This document shows positions 52,549-61,960 of a DNA stretch of 64,000 nt, in pieces. A model generated the notes under the pieces. That model saw nothing but the letters and a program-made list of their open reading frames with translations. It did not search any database and had not been told where the DNA came from. Every line of letters begins with the position of its first letter. Position 1 is the first letter of the stretch. Both the position numbers and the translations under genes were made by a program. The stretch is from JAWSVE01 sp050633885 (GTDB taxonomy: Bacteria; Pseudomonadota; Gammaproteobacteria; Pseudomonadales; Cellvibrionaceae), in NCBI GenBank assembly GCA_050633885.1, contig JBOEHK010000001.1, positions 62,001 through 126,000 of the forward strand. The letters run 5' to 3'.

Positions 52549-53604
52549 CTAGTCTTTTTTAATGACGACACGGCTTTTGTTGTGGCCATAACTGCGCGGA
52601 ACGGTGTAATAATCTATGAAAGGCGCAGCAAAATTCATTAGAAGGACAGCGAAAGCGACCCCGTCAGGATAATTTCCCCAAGCGCGAATAATATATATTA
52701 AAACGCCAATGCAGCCGCCATAAATTAATTTACCCAGACGGCTTGTTGCGGAGGTTACGGGATCGGTGACAATGAAAAAGGCCCCTAACATCGTTCCGCC
52801 AGACAATAGGTGAAATATTAATGAGCCTCCACTTTCTGAACTGCCATTATCGTAAAAAATAATAGAAGCTAGTGATAAGCCTATTAGCATCGCAACTGGT
52901 GCATGCCATGTGAATATTTTTTTATAAATTAAATAAATTCCGCCAGCTAAAAACGCCACGTTTGCCCATTCCCATCCCGCACCTGCCCAGCGAGCTTGAG
53001 AAAATAAAGCTTCATCCGTGTAAATTTGTTGGACGGTTTTTCCTTCCTGATGTTTAAACAAATCTAATGGTGTGGCTCCACTAAAAGCATCAAAGGGAGT
53101 GTCGAGAAAAATTCGCCCAAGTGCAGAGATGGGACCAATCAGTGATTGCCCTTCGTCTAGAATATTCGAAGGAGCAGCCCAAGTTGTCATATCGATAGGA
53201 AAAGAGATGATCAATACAACATACCCAACCATGGCTGGATTAAAAGGGTTGTAGCCCATACCACCGTATAAGTGTTTAGCGAGAATGATGGCCGTTGCAG
53301 TGCCCACGACTACCAACCACCAAGGACAATACGGTGGTAAAGCGATACCTAATAATACCGCGGTGACTAACGCGCTATAGTCTCGTAAGTAAAAACCAAT
53401 AGGGCGGTGTCGTAATTTTAAAATCCCAGCTTCGCAGGTTAGGGCTGTCGCACTTGCTATCACTAAGTTGTAAATCGTCCCGATTCCAAAGAAATGTGTT
53501 AGTGCAATAATGCCGGGAATCGTGGCAATTAATACCGTACGCATCACGTCACCGGTCGAGTTATGACCGTGAGCATGAGGTGATGTTATTTGCGGTAAAT
53601 TCAT
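52549..53604 (-). CDS. rnfD: Rnf/Rsx electron transport subunit D
   Basis: A polytopic NqrB-like membrane subunit, 351 residues, thought to form part of the ion-translocating path. The covalent FMN site is FSGATPLD. Membrane segments include YNPFNPAMVGYVVLI, and the C-terminal TM block contains FFIVTDPVTSA. It follows rnfC after 17 bases. Confidence 0.95.
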   Translation of the reverse strand: MNLPQITSPHAHGHNSTGDVMRTVLIATIPGIIALTHFFGIGTIYNLVIASATALTCEAGILKLRHRPIGFYLRDYSALVTAVLLGIALPPYCPWWLVVVGTATAIILAKHLYGGMGYNPFNPAMVGYVVLIISFPIDMTTWAAPSNILDEGQSLIGPISALGRIFLDTPFDAFSGATPLDLFKHQEGKTVQQIYTDEALFSQARWAGAGWEWANVAFLAGGIYLIYKKIFTWHAPVAMLIGLSLASIIFYDNGSSESGGSLIFHLLSGGTMLGAFFIVTDPVTSATSRLGKLIYGGCIGVLIYIIRAWGNYPDGVAFAVLLMNFAAPFIDYYTVPRSYGHNKSRVVIKKD

Positions 53605-53621
53605 TGGTTATCCGTTTTTAT

Positions 53622-56054
53622 TTAATCATCTTGTTCTACAAGTTCTCTTAATGCTTCGCGAGAAACTTCTAGCTTATGTTCCAGTTTAGATATTTCTTCA
53701 GTCAAAATTGCTGCTCGTGATTTATCTCGATTATCCATTAGTGTTTTTTTGGTTTCTTCTATACGAGCTTCTAGAGATTCTATTTTTTGCCGTAATTGGT
53801 TATTCAGGCTGCTATCGTTTTCGCTGCGTTTGGACTCAACCACTTTTTCCATCGATGCAAAAATAGCGTCGCTTAGGTTGCCAGATTTATCTTTGGAGCG
53901 AATCACCTCAGACAGTGGTGTGATTTCTTTTTTAGCGTTATCGGCAAGGTCGTCTGTGTTTGCGCTGAGCGTGGTCGGTGGATTTTCTTTGGTAGAGATC
54001 AACCGTTGTTTCAGGATATTGACCGACATTTTTAGCGCGTTAATCGTATCGCTATCCTCTGGTGCAGTCTCATCTAATTTTTTTTGTGTGTTAGTAAGTT
54101 GATTTTCGAGTACAGAAATAGAGCTGTCATAAGCCTGTCTTTCTTCTTGAGACATGTCAGCTCTTCGTTTTTCAGTATCAGAAGTCTTTTCAGCAACTTC
54201 TGTTTGTATCTCAGTTGTCTTCTTATCGTTTGTATTGAATTCTTCCGTGTCGCTTTGAGAAAGATTTTTTTGCTTATCTGAAACAATTTCGTCGCTTGCA
54301 TCGTTTATAGATAACTGTGAGAGTTTGTCGAGAATCGTTTTCTTTTTTAGTTCCGCTTCTTTAATTCTAGCGCGGACACCTTCAGCTTGTGCGGGATCAG
54401 ATTTTTCTAACTCAGTCGCTCGTGAATGTAATTTTTTAAGCCGTTCTTCTGTGCTAATGAGATTGCGGTTAAGCCGTGCTTCTTCATCTCCAGGTGGTCT
54501 TACTATCACAGTTTCTTTTGACGTTTCAGCTTCAGTTTCAGTAGCAGAACTTTGTTCTTTCTGATTTTTAGCTTCTTGCTCTGCCTTAGCTTTTTCTTTT
54601 TCTAGCTTACGTTGTTTCGCTTTTTCTGCCGCTTCTTCTCGAGCTTTTGCTCGCTCTGCTTTTTCAATTTCAATTCGTTCTTTATGGAATTCAAAGCGTT
54701 GTCTCGCGCGATCTGAGTGTTGTTTTTCAATTGCATGCTTTTTAATTTGCCCTTTAGCCGCTCGATAATATTGCACTAGAGGAATATGGCTAGGGCAGGC
54801 GTAAGAGCAGGCTCCACATTCTATACAGTCAAATAAGTTATGGGCTTGCAGCTTCTCTTCGTCTTCTGCACGTGCATACCAATAAAGTTGTTGAGGTAAT
54901 AAGCTGGCGGGGCAAGCTTCAGCACACATACCGCAACGGATACAGGCTTGTGCGGGAGAAGGGGGTGGAGACTCTTCAAGTGATGGTGCAAGCAAGCAAT
55001 TAGTTGTTTTGACAATAGGCGATTCACTATTTAATAAAGTGAATCCCATCATAGGGCCACCCATCACTAAACGTGATGCTTTATTTTCATCATACAGATG
55101 AGTGTCTAAAATATAGCTGACAGGCGTGCCAATGCGAGCAATGATATTGCGTTGAGTACCGTAAGCTTCTCCAGTCACAGTCGTAATTCGAGATGTTAGA
55201 GGTTCGCCATATCGAACTGCACGATAAGCCGCTAAAACGGTCGCGATATTTTGACACACTGCGCCAATGTCAGCTGGCAATTTGCCTGAGGGTATTTCAA
55301 TACCTGTCAGCATTTGAATAACTTGTTTTTCTCCGCCACTGGGATATTTTACGGGAAGAGGAACAACGTCGATGCGTGAATTGCCGACCGCTTTAACGGC
55401 TTCTTGCATCGCCGCAATTGCTTTTGGTTTGTTGTCTTCAATAGCAATTAAAATATTTTTGGGTTCATCTAGTAAGTAATCAAGCAGTAATACACCGTCG
55501 AGAATTTCATCAGAACTGATTTGCATTAACATATCATCGGCAGTGATGTAGGGTTCGCACTCAGTCCCATTAATGACAAGTGTGTCGATCTTCAATTGCG
55601 TGCTGAGTTTTATTGATGTGGGGAATCCCGCACCGCCCATTCCCACAATACCGGATTCTTGAATTTTTTCTAAAATTTCTGTGCGATCAATTTTTTTGTA
55701 ATCGCTCGTCGGTTTTAATTCGATCCACTTATCATCGCCGTCGGGTTCAATAACAATACATAATCCATTAAAACCGGAGGCGTGTGGTAATGGGCGATCT
55801 TCAATTGCTTTGATCGTACCGCTTGTTGATGCGTGAACGTTTGCACTGACAAATTCTTTTCCTTCCGCAACGAGCTGTCCGCGTAAAACTTTTTCTCCGA
55901 CTGATACAGCAGGGACTGCAGGAGCTCCTAAATGTTGTGATACAGGCAAAATGATTTCAGGAGGTAATCCTAATTCAAAGAGAGGTTTAGCAAGAGATTG
56001 TTCTTTGTGTTCTGGCGGATGGACACCACCGGGTGTTTCCCAAATTTTTCTCAC
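53622..56054 (-). CDS. rnfC: Rnf/Rsx electron transport subunit C with long coiled-coil tail
   Basis: The NADH-side peripheral subunit, 810 residues. The N-terminal NqrF/Nuo51-like part binds FMN/NADH (GMGGAGFPTSIKL, INGTECEPYITADD). Two [4Fe-4S] motifs follow: CIRCGMCAEACP from residue 371 and CIECGACSYACP about 40 residues later. Residues from about 445 onward are Lys/Glu/Ala-rich predicted coiled coil, including EKAKAEQEAKNQKEQ and several LEN/LEARIEE-type segments. Long variable tails are known in proteobacterial RnfC. The start is GTG, overlapping the rnfB stop by 4 bases. Confidence 0.95.
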   Translation of the reverse strand: MRKIWETPGGVHPPEHKEQSLAKPLFELGLPPEIILPVSQHLGAPAVPAVSVGEKVLRGQLVAEGKEFVSANVHASTSGTIKAIEDRPLPHASGFNGLCIVIEPDGDDKWIELKPTSDYKKIDRTEILEKIQESGIVGMGGAGFPTSIKLSTQLKIDTLVINGTECEPYITADDMLMQISSDEILDGVLLLDYLLDEPKNILIAIEDNKPKAIAAMQEAVKAVGNSRIDVVPLPVKYPSGGEKQVIQMLTGIEIPSGKLPADIGAVCQNIATVLAAYRAVRYGEPLTSRITTVTGEAYGTQRNIIARIGTPVSYILDTHLYDENKASRLVMGGPMMGFTLLNSESPIVKTTNCLLAPSLEESPPPSPAQACIRCGMCAEACPASLLPQQLYWYARAEDEEKLQAHNLFDCIECGACSYACPSHIPLVQYYRAAKGQIKKHAIEKQHSDRARQRFEFHKERIEIEKAERAKAREEAAEKAKQRKLEKEKAKAEQEAKNQKEQSSATETEAETSKETVIVRPPGDEEARLNRNLISTEERLKKLHSRATELEKSDPAQAEGVRARIKEAELKKKTILDKLSQLSINDASDEIVSDKQKNLSQSDTEEFNTNDKKTTEIQTEVAEKTSDTEKRRADMSQEERQAYDSSISVLENQLTNTQKKLDETAPEDSDTINALKMSVNILKQRLISTKENPPTTLSANTDDLADNAKKEITPLSEVIRSKDKSGNLSDAIFASMEKVVESKRSENDSSLNNQLRQKIESLEARIEETKKTLMDNRDKSRAAILTEEISKLEHKLEVSREALRELVEQDD

Positions 56055-56689
56055 GCCGCCGCTCCTTGATCATTATCCGTAGCGATCAACTGAGCGCGAA
56101 CATGGGTATTTTCTGGTTCTTCTGTTTTAGGTAGATCCCATTGCCAATCGGATAAGCCGACTTCAACCGTCAGCATGTCGATACAATCAACGGGACAAGG
56201 TTCAACACATAAGTCACAGCCTGTACATTCAGATGCAATAACTGTATGCATCACTTGTGCAGCACCTAAAATCGCATCGACAGGGCAAGCTTGGATACAT
56301 TTAGTGCAACCAATACATTCATCTTCTCGAATAAAGGCGACGGTGGGCAGCGCACTTTCTTCGCCATGTTCGTCGTCAAGAGCAGGAGCTTCAACGTCTA
56401 ATAATTTGGCGAGATTATTAATGGTGACTTGTCCACCGGGAGGGCATTTATTAATAGCTTCGCCATTGGCAATTGATTCTGCATAAGGACGGCAGCCGGG
56501 ATGACCGCACTGACCACATTGAGTTTGCGGAAGAATGGCATCAATCTGATCTATGATGGGATCTGCTTCGACTTTAAAAGCGACGGCGGCATAGCCGAGA
56601 ATTGCGCCGAATAAAACGCCGAGCCCCACCAGTGCTAAAACCGCTTCGCCAACTGATCGTTGTAAAATAAATTCTGTTATGACATCCAT
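56051..56689 (-). CDS. rnfB: Rnf/Rsx electron transport subunit B
   Basis: A ferredoxin-type subunit of 212 residues. After an N-terminal TM (about 15-40) comes the Fe-S domain CGQCGHPGCRPYAESI...CPPGG, then two 4Fe-4S motifs, CIGCTKCIQACPVDAI and CTGCDLCVEPCPVDCI. It accepts electrons and passes them through the complex. It starts 3 bases after rnfA and overlaps rnfC by 4. Confidence 0.96.
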   Translation of the reverse strand: MDVITEFILQRSVGEAVLALVGLGVLFGAILGYAAVAFKVEADPIIDQIDAILPQTQCGQCGHPGCRPYAESIANGEAINKCPPGGQVTINNLAKLLDVEAPALDDEHGEESALPTVAFIREDECIGCTKCIQACPVDAILGAAQVMHTVIASECTGCDLCVEPCPVDCIDMLTVEVGLSDWQWDLPKTEEPENTHVRAQLIATDNDQGAAA

Positions 56690-56692
56690 GTG

Positions 56693-57268
56693 CTAAATCA
56701 ACCCACCGAATCCCATGAAGGCGAGCGACATAAGTCCGGCTGTAATCATGCCGATTGCCGCGCCTTTAAAAGGTGTAGGAACATCAGCAAATGCGAGTCG
56801 TTCACGCATAGCTGAAAATAAAATAAGAACTAAAGAGAAGCCAACGCCGGCACCAAAACCATACAGGGATGATTCAACAAAACCGTGTGATTTCGTCGTG
56901 TTCTGTAATGCGACACCAAGAACGGCACAGTTAGTAGTAATTAATGGAAGAAACACACCCAGTACGCGGGATAATAGTGGGCTGGTTTTATCGATAAACA
57001 TTTTTGTAAATTGCACGACAACAGCGATGACTAAGATAAAAGAGATCGTTTTGAGGTATTCCAAATTGAGTGGTGCAAGAATCCAACTTTTGACCAAATA
57101 ACTACACACGGAAGCCAGTGTGAGCACGAAGGTTGTTGCGGCTGCCATCCCAATAGCACTTTCTAATTTATTGGATACTCCCATGAAAGGGCACAAGCCA
57201 AGAAACTGAACCAGTACAAAGTTATTTACTAAAATGGCGCCGATTAAAATAATCGCAAAATCAGTCAT
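56693..57268 (-). CDS. rnfA: Rnf/Rsx electron transport subunit A
   Basis: A six-TM membrane subunit of 191 residues, paralogous to RnfE with inverted topology. The cysteines in FLGLCPFMGVS and TTNCAVLGVA supply its half of the RnfA/RnfE [2Fe-2S] site. First gene of the rnfABCDGE operon, 66 bases after metG on the same strand. No terminator is seen between them. Confidence 0.96.
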   Translation of the reverse strand: MTDFAIILIGAILVNNFVLVQFLGLCPFMGVSNKLESAIGMAAATTFVLTLASVCSYLVKSWILAPLNLEYLKTISFILVIAVVVQFTKMFIDKTSPLLSRVLGVFLPLITTNCAVLGVALQNTTKSHGFVESSLYGFGAGVGFSLVLILFSAMRERLAFADVPTPFKGAAIGMITAGLMSLAFMGFGGLI

Positions 57269-57334
57269 AAAATTTTATCTGTTAATTGTTTTCTTTAATG
57301 ATTTTCATGGTTTTAAGTAATAAAAGTCGATAAT

Positions 57335-59368
57335 TTACATGATCCGCATGCCGGGTACCGCGCCGGTATTGGGTTCTAATATATAAATTTCTTTTCCGCC
57401 GGGGCCTGCGGCTAGCACCATGCCTTCCGACATACCGAATTTCATTTTACGAGGCTGTAAATTAGCGACAACCACTGTTAATTTACCTTCGAGATTTTCT
57501 GGGTCATAAGCACTTTTAATTCCAGCAAAAACATTACGTAACTCGCCGCCTAAATCCAAAGTGAGTTGTAGTAACTTATCTGCGCCTTTGACGTGCTCCG
57601 CTTTAATAATTTTTGCAACGCGTAAATCTACTTTTGCAAAATCATCAAAGGTAATTTCAGCTCCAATAGGATCCTTTTCTAATTCACCGGTAGACTCTGA
57701 TGTTGGCTGCGCGCTTGCAGCGCTGTCTAATGTTTGTTTGCTTTCTTCAACCATTTTTTCAACTTTGTCTTTGTCGATTCGAACCATTAATGGCTTAAAT
57801 TTGTTGATTGAATGATCGCTTAAAAAGTTTGGTTGTGATTCCCAAGTTAATTCACAACCTAAAAAGCGTTCTGCTTTTTCTGTCAGGTTGGGGAGCACTG
57901 GCGCAAGATAAGTAACGATAACTTTAAATAAATTGACGGCAAGCGAACAAACGTCGTTAACAGCCTGCTCGTTCCCTTCGGTTTTCATCATGGCCCAAGG
58001 TTCTTTGCGCGATACGTATTCGTTGGCTAAGTCAGCAAGCTCCATGATTTCTCGCATCGCTTTACTAAAGTCTCTAGTCTCGTATAGCGTCGCAATTTTT
58101 TCACTTGCGTTAACAGCGCGATCCCACAATGCCTGATCGTCGATGTTGTTTGATAATTTACCGCCCGTTTTTTCAATAAATTTTGCACTTCGGCTGGCAA
58201 TGTTGATGACCTTTCCTACTAAATCAGAATTGACTCGTTGGATAAAATCTTCAAGGTTTAAATCAAGATCGTCCACACTACTAGACAGTTTTGCTGCATA
58301 GTAATAACGTAAATATTCTGGATCGAGGTGATCGAGATACGTTCTTGCATCAATAAAAGTACCGCGAGATTTTGACATCTTCGCACCATTGACGGTTAGA
58401 AAACCATTCACTGCGATTTGATCGGGCGTACGGAATCCTGCCGACGTTAGCATGCAAGGCCAAAACAATGCGTGAAAATTAATGATGTCTTTACCGATAA
58501 AATGATGCAATTCAGTTTTTGATTCAGGCTTCCATACGGCTTCCCAATCTAGACCGTTTTTTTCGCAATAGTTTTTGTAACTTGCGATATAGCCGATTGG
58601 GGCGTCGAGCCAAACGTAAAAATATTTTCCGGGTTGATCAGGAATTTCAAAGCCGAAGTAAGGAGCGTCGCGAGAAATATCCCATTCTTGTAAGCCTTCG
58701 TCTAACCACTCAGCGAGTTTGTTAGCGACCTCTGTGGGTAGATGGCCTGCACGGGTCCACGTTTTTAGATAATTAGTGAATTCTCCTAGCGTTAAAAAGA
58801 AATGTTCTGAATCTTTTTTAACGGGAGTTGCACCGGATAAAACAGATTTAGGGTCAATCAAATCATCTGGGCTGTAAGTCGCGCTACACACTTCGCAGTT
58901 GTCGCCGTATTGGTCTTCGGCTTTACATCTAGGGCAAGTGCCCTTGATGTATCGATCAGATAAAAAGATTTCTTTTTCTGGATCGTAAGCTTGCGTGATA
59001 GTTCGTGCACTGATGTGGCCGTTGGCAAGTAAGCGCTGATAAAATAATTCAGAGAGTTCTCTATTTTCTTCTGAATGGGTTGTGTGGAAATTATCAAAGT
59101 CCACTCGAAAATCAGCAAAGTCTTTTTCATGCTCACTTTTAATTTTAGCAATCTGCTCTTCAGGCGTGATGCCGAGCTGTTCGGCTTTCAACATAATTGC
59201 CGTACCATGGGCATCATCAGCACAAACATAAGTGACGCTGTTGCCTCGCATGCGTTGGAAGCGAACCCAAGTGTCTGCTTGTATATATCCGACCAAATGG
59301 CCAAGATGGATGGGGCCGTTAGCATACGGTAATGCGTTGGTGACAAGAATGTCGCGTTGTTCGCTCAT
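57335..59368 (-). CDS. metG: Methionyl-tRNA synthetase
   Basis: Class I synthetase charging initiator and elongator tRNA-Met. The 677-residue protein has the HIGH motif in PYANGPIHLGHLVG, a zinc knuckle with four cysteines (CPRCKAEDQYGDNCEVCSATY without its last two residues is the core), KMSKS in AKMSKSRGTF, and a C-terminal tRNA-binding OB-fold (FDDFAKVDLRVAKI, NLQPRKMKFG), so it is the dimeric long form. Divergent from mrp. Confidence 0.96.
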   Translation of the reverse strand: MSEQRDILVTNALPYANGPIHLGHLVGYIQADTWVRFQRMRGNSVTYVCADDAHGTAIMLKAEQLGITPEEQIAKIKSEHEKDFADFRVDFDNFHTTHSEENRELSELFYQRLLANGHISARTITQAYDPEKEIFLSDRYIKGTCPRCKAEDQYGDNCEVCSATYSPDDLIDPKSVLSGATPVKKDSEHFFLTLGEFTNYLKTWTRAGHLPTEVANKLAEWLDEGLQEWDISRDAPYFGFEIPDQPGKYFYVWLDAPIGYIASYKNYCEKNGLDWEAVWKPESKTELHHFIGKDIINFHALFWPCMLTSAGFRTPDQIAVNGFLTVNGAKMSKSRGTFIDARTYLDHLDPEYLRYYYAAKLSSSVDDLDLNLEDFIQRVNSDLVGKVINIASRSAKFIEKTGGKLSNNIDDQALWDRAVNASEKIATLYETRDFSKAMREIMELADLANEYVSRKEPWAMMKTEGNEQAVNDVCSLAVNLFKVIVTYLAPVLPNLTEKAERFLGCELTWESQPNFLSDHSINKFKPLMVRIDKDKVEKMVEESKQTLDSAASAQPTSESTGELEKDPIGAEITFDDFAKVDLRVAKIIKAEHVKGADKLLQLTLDLGGELRNVFAGIKSAYDPENLEGKLTVVVANLQPRKMKFGMSEGMVLAAGPGGKEIYILEPNTGAVPGMRIM

Positions 59369-59712
59369 TGGGCGAGAAGACTCCTAGGCTAATTCATTAA
59401 AACAAATCATTGGCTACAATATTTTGATTTTTTGCCCTATCGTGCGCATTGGGCGCTTAAGTCAATTACCTGACTTAAAAAGGCCGGCAACTATAGCATT
59501 TTATTTCCATTATTTCAGTCACTTGAGAGATCATTGGCTTGTAAGCATGCGTGAAAACGTTCGATAATGGCCTGCTGTTGCCGTATTGCTTTAATTGAGT
59601 AAAAAAACGCTCAAAATCGTGAGGTTCCTGACCTCAAGAGAGCAAAAAATCAGCTAATTATTCATAAAAAAGCACTAGTTTTATAGGATTTGTACCGTTG
59701 GAGAAGAACTGA
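59369..59712. other. Divergent promoter region between metG and mrp
   Basis: About 344 bases with no ORF. A possible plus-strand promoter is TTGTAA (59539-59544), 18 bp, GATAAT (59563-59568), which would serve mrp. The match is partial. No other structure was recognised. Confidence 0.4.
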
Positions 59713-60822
59713 ATGATTTTCAAGAGTTTTACGAAAGGTAAGTTAGACGAGGCGAGTGTCGAAAAAGCATTCAGTAAGATCAAAGACCCAATTCTACAAC
59801 AGGATTATTTGTCGCTGGGGGCCATCCAGTCCATAAGTGTTGATGATACAAAATTAATGGTCCAGATAGGGATCGGCTATCCTTTTGCGAGTATAAAAGA
59901 GGATCTGGAATCCACTATCAAAGGGCAGTTAAGCGAATTATTAACAGTCGACGATATTTCACTGACCTTAGAATCAAGCATTAATGGCGGCGCGGTTGAA
60001 AAAACGCAATCGTTAGCACAAGTCAAAAATATTATTGCGGTTGGCTCCGGAAAAGGTGGGGTGGGTAAATCCACAACGTCGATTAATTTGGCGCTGGCTC
60101 TTTCAGCTGAAGGGGCAAAAGTGGGTATTCTGGATGCCGATATTTACGGGCCAAGTCAGCCACAAATGTTGGGTGTGGGAAAAAGGGAACCGCAAATCAT
60201 TGATAACAAATACATGGTGCCTATAGAGGCTCATGGTTTGAAATCAATTTCTATGGGTTATTTAGTCACAGATAAAACCCCGATGGTTTGGCGGGGACCT
60301 ATGGTCAGTAGTGCTTTTCAGCAGTTGGTGAATCAAACCTTTTGGGGTGAGCTAGATTATTTAGTGATTGATATGCCGCCAGGAACCGGAGATATTCAGC
60401 TGACTCTGTCGCAGAGTGTGCCAGTCAGTGGAGCCGTTATTGTCACAACACCGCAAGATATTGCGCTACTTGATGCGAAAAAAGGCATTGAAATGTTCCA
60501 AAAAGTGAATGTGCCAGTGCTTGGAGTTGTTGAAAATATGGCGACTCATATTTGTACGCAATGCGGGCATGAAGAGCATATATTTGGTGAAGGTGGTGGA
60601 GAACGAATTGCGAAAGAATATAAAACACCATTATTAGGTGCATTGCCCCTAGACTTGACGATTCGTAAAGATGCCGATGGTGGGAAACCGTCTGTAGTTG
60701 CTGATCCTAATTCAACGATTAGCGATGTGTATAAGCAGATTGCCCGTCGTGTTGGTGCTCAGCTTTGGCACATTAATAACAATGCGGTTGCGACCCCTGA
60801 AATTATTATGACTGATGATTAA
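59713..60822 (+). CDS. mrp: Fe-S cluster carrier ATPase Mrp/ApbC
   Basis: A P-loop carrier of Fe-S clusters. The 369-residue protein has an N-terminal MIP18-type domain (about 10-95), a deviant Walker A with two lysines (GSGKGGVGKSTTSINLA, about 112), the switch segment VIDMPPGTGD, and the cluster-binding CxxC in HICTQCGHEEHIFGEGGG. GGAGAAG lies before the ATG. The divergent metG/mrp pair followed by dcd is a common gammaproteobacterial order. Confidence 0.95.
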   Translation: MIFKSFTKGKLDEASVEKAFSKIKDPILQQDYLSLGAIQSISVDDTKLMVQIGIGYPFASIKEDLESTIKGQLSELLTVDDISLTLESSINGGAVEKTQSLAQVKNIIAVGSGKGGVGKSTTSINLALALSAEGAKVGILDADIYGPSQPQMLGVGKREPQIIDNKYMVPIEAHGLKSISMGYLVTDKTPMVWRGPMVSSAFQQLVNQTFWGELDYLVIDMPPGTGDIQLTLSQSVPVSGAVIVTTPQDIALLDAKKGIEMFQKVNVPVLGVVENMATHICTQCGHEEHIFGEGGGERIAKEYKTPLLGALPLDLTIRKDADGGKPSVVADPNSTISDVYKQIARRVGAQLWHINNNAVATPEIIMTDD

Positions 60823-60895
60823 TTGGCAGTGTTTTTAAAAGAATACATTTGATTAAACAACCCCCCTCAATATTACCTGTAGGAAATGATTAAGA

Positions 60896-61465
60896 ATGAG
60901 TATTAAGTCAGATAAATGGATGCGCCGAATGGCAGAAAACGAAGGAATGATAGAACCATTTGAGCCGGGCCAAATTCGTGTCGACGGGAATGATCAGCGC
61001 ATCGTGTCTTACGGTACATCCAGCTATGGCTATGACGTTCGTTGTGCCGATGAATTTAAAATTTTCACGAATGTTCATTCGACGATTGTGGACCCTAAAA
61101 ACTTTGATGAAAATAGTTTTGTGGATGTCAAAAGTGATGTGTGTATTATTCCGCCAAATTCTTTTGCATTAGCAAGAACCGTTGAATATTTCCGAATTCC
61201 TCGCAGCATTTTAACTGTTTGCTTAGGGAAATCTACTTATGCACGTTGCGGGATTATCGTTAACGTAACCCCTTTAGAGCCTGAGTGGGAAGGGCATGTC
61301 ACGTTAGAATTTTCAAATACAACGCCGTTACCTGCAAAAATTTATGCGAATGAAGGCGTTGCTCAAATGTTGTTTTTTGAGTCAGATGAAGTGTGCGAAA
61401 CGTCATACAAAGATCGTGGCGGAAAATACCAAGGGCAGCGTGGCGTGACTCTTCCAAAAACGTAA
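60896..61465 (+). CDS. dcd: dCTP deaminase
   Basis: Dcd deaminates dCTP to dUTP for thymidylate synthesis. The 189-residue protein has SYGTSSYGYDVRCADEF, the catalytic region GKSTYARCGIIVNVTPLEP and EWEGHVTLEFSN, and the glycine-rich C-terminus DRGGKYQGQRGV. AGGAAAT precedes the ATG. It lies 73 bases after mrp. Confidence 0.96.
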   Translation: MSIKSDKWMRRMAENEGMIEPFEPGQIRVDGNDQRIVSYGTSSYGYDVRCADEFKIFTNVHSTIVDPKNFDENSFVDVKSDVCIIPPNSFALARTVEYFRIPRSILTVCLGKSTYARCGIIVNVTPLEPEWEGHVTLEFSNTTPLPAKIYANEGVAQMLFFESDEVCETSYKDRGGKYQGQRGVTLPKT

Positions 61466-61505
61466 ATTGTTGTGACTTTGGTGATGGTTTAAAAAGGCTT
61501 GCTTT

Positions 61506-61691
61506 ATGGGAGACGTTTTACCCTTTAAAAAAAAGAAGTTGTCAGAGAAATTTAAAGGCAAAAGCTTGTGTCGTGACGGCTTTCATAAATGGCAAGTTGT
61601 AAAAGATAATCAGTTTGATTCTAAGCAAGGTAAGTTGGTGACACTTTACCGCTGTATTCGTTGTGACAAAGAAAAAACGACCTCTCATTAG
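61506..61691 (+). CDS. Small zinc-ribbon-like hypothetical protein, 61 residues
   Basis: A 61-residue basic protein with Cys22, His27, Cys50 and Cys53 (LCRDGFHKW and YRCIRCDKEK), spaced like a minimal zinc knuckle. AAAAAGG lies upstream of the ATG. It is 40 bases after dcd on the same strand, so likely co-transcribed. I have the impression that similar short proteins recur in Gammaproteobacteria, but I know of no assigned function. Metal binding is inferred from the residues alone. Confidence 0.75.
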   Translation: MGDVLPFKKKKLSEKFKGKSLCRDGFHKWQVVKDNQFDSKQGKLVTLYRCIRCDKEKTTSH

Positions 61692-61960
61692 TTCAGGATT
61701 CTTGGATTCAGGTAATAATTGTAGTGCCTTCTTATTAAATTATTTGTTATTAGCTCTTGTTTGAGTAAAGTTTTTCAAAGCCGTATCAAATTGCTGGTAT
61801 TGCTTCTGTCTAATGCTCAATAATGATTATAAAGTCTCACCTTTTTAGATGTGGCTTGTTTTGAGTGATTTTGCTCTACAGCCTGTGAAAAATGGTTTAA
61901 CCAAAAACATTAATACAAACATTTAATAGAAAAAATAATGATAATTTTAGGAGTCACCTC

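Noticed and set aside
54084..54564. Open frames opposite the RnfC tail on both strands
   Set aside because: Low-complexity Lys/Glu coding sequence readily leaves the other frames open. No independent evidence of genes.
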